From: an uncultured Lachnospiraceae bacterium
GTDB taxonomy: Bacteria; Bacillota; Clostridia; Lachnospirales; Lachnospiraceae
Assembly: GCA_910588965.1 (NCBI GenBank)
Contig: CAJUSO010000071.1
Coordinates: 1 to 13,621 of the forward strand
Direction of reading: 5' to 3'
DNA: 13,621 nucleotides
This document shows positions 13,543 to 13,621 of the stretch, one piece after another. How positions within the stretch are numbered: position 1 is the stretch's first letter; every line of letters starts with the position of its first letter. The position numbers and the translations under genes are program-made. Under the pieces are notes generated by a model. The model made no database searches and had not been told where the DNA came from. It worked only from the letters and a program-made list of their open reading frames with translations.

Positions 13543-13570
13543 AGCCTTGTTGTTGAAACACGCATGACGA

Positions 13571-13621
<51 letters not shown>

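Overview
The window looks like a chromosomal core-genome segment of a low-to-mid GC Gram-positive Clostridia, most likely a member of the Lachnospiraceae. The grounds are the strong AAGGAGG-type ribosome binding sites, canonical sigma-A promoters (TTGACA, 17 nt, TATAAT or TACAAT), a T-box leader in front of proS, a germination-type S8 peptidase, a TIGR03905/TSCPD-type small protein and a short archaeal/eukaryal-type prolyl-tRNA synthetase. No insertion sequence, prophage, CRISPR array or clear foreign island was seen.

Layout. (1) 127-1842, minus: an S8 subtilase of the Csp-like type with an intact Asp-His-Ser triad. (2) 2060-3463, plus and divergent from it: a membrane-anchored diguanylate cyclase with an intact GGDEF active site and I-site. 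(3) A strong hairpin at 3506-3540 separates it from the convergent 3609-4364, minus: a 251-residue orphan protein resembling the C-terminal part of the flagellar cap protein FliD, preceded by a good match to a flagellar sigma-D/FliA promoter. (4) 4491-5420, minus: a cysK-like PLP enzyme; then initiator tRNA-fMet (5513-5586) with its own terminator and consensus promoter; then the 85-residue TSCPD-type protein (5686-5943). (5) 6161-8725, plus: secA with its own promoter and terminator. (6) 8841-10283, minus: proS under a proline-specifier T-box leader, whose promoter begins inside the 3' end of the upstream AI-2E family transporter gene (10619-11650). (7) 11713-12474, minus: an RluA-type pseudouridine synthase, preceded by an unexplained structured intergenic element (12538-12611). 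(8) 12684-13226, minus: a zinc-ribbon protein with five 15-bp tandem repeats, preceded by a possible 58-residue membrane ORF (13239-13415). (9) A divergent tRNA-Phe (13571 onward) that runs off the end of the window.

Functional themes are translation (tRNA-fMet, tRNA-Phe, proS, pseudouridine synthase), protein export (secA), sulfur amino-acid synthesis (cysK) and signalling or surface lifestyle (diguanylate cyclase next to a FliD-like gene with a motility-type promoter). The least ordinary signals are the sigma-D-like promoter on the FliD-C-like orphan, the structured element before the pseudouridine synthase gene, the dyad in the tRNA-fMet promoter and the small membrane ORF. None of these proves a new system. 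All family assignments come from reading motifs by eye, not from database searches.
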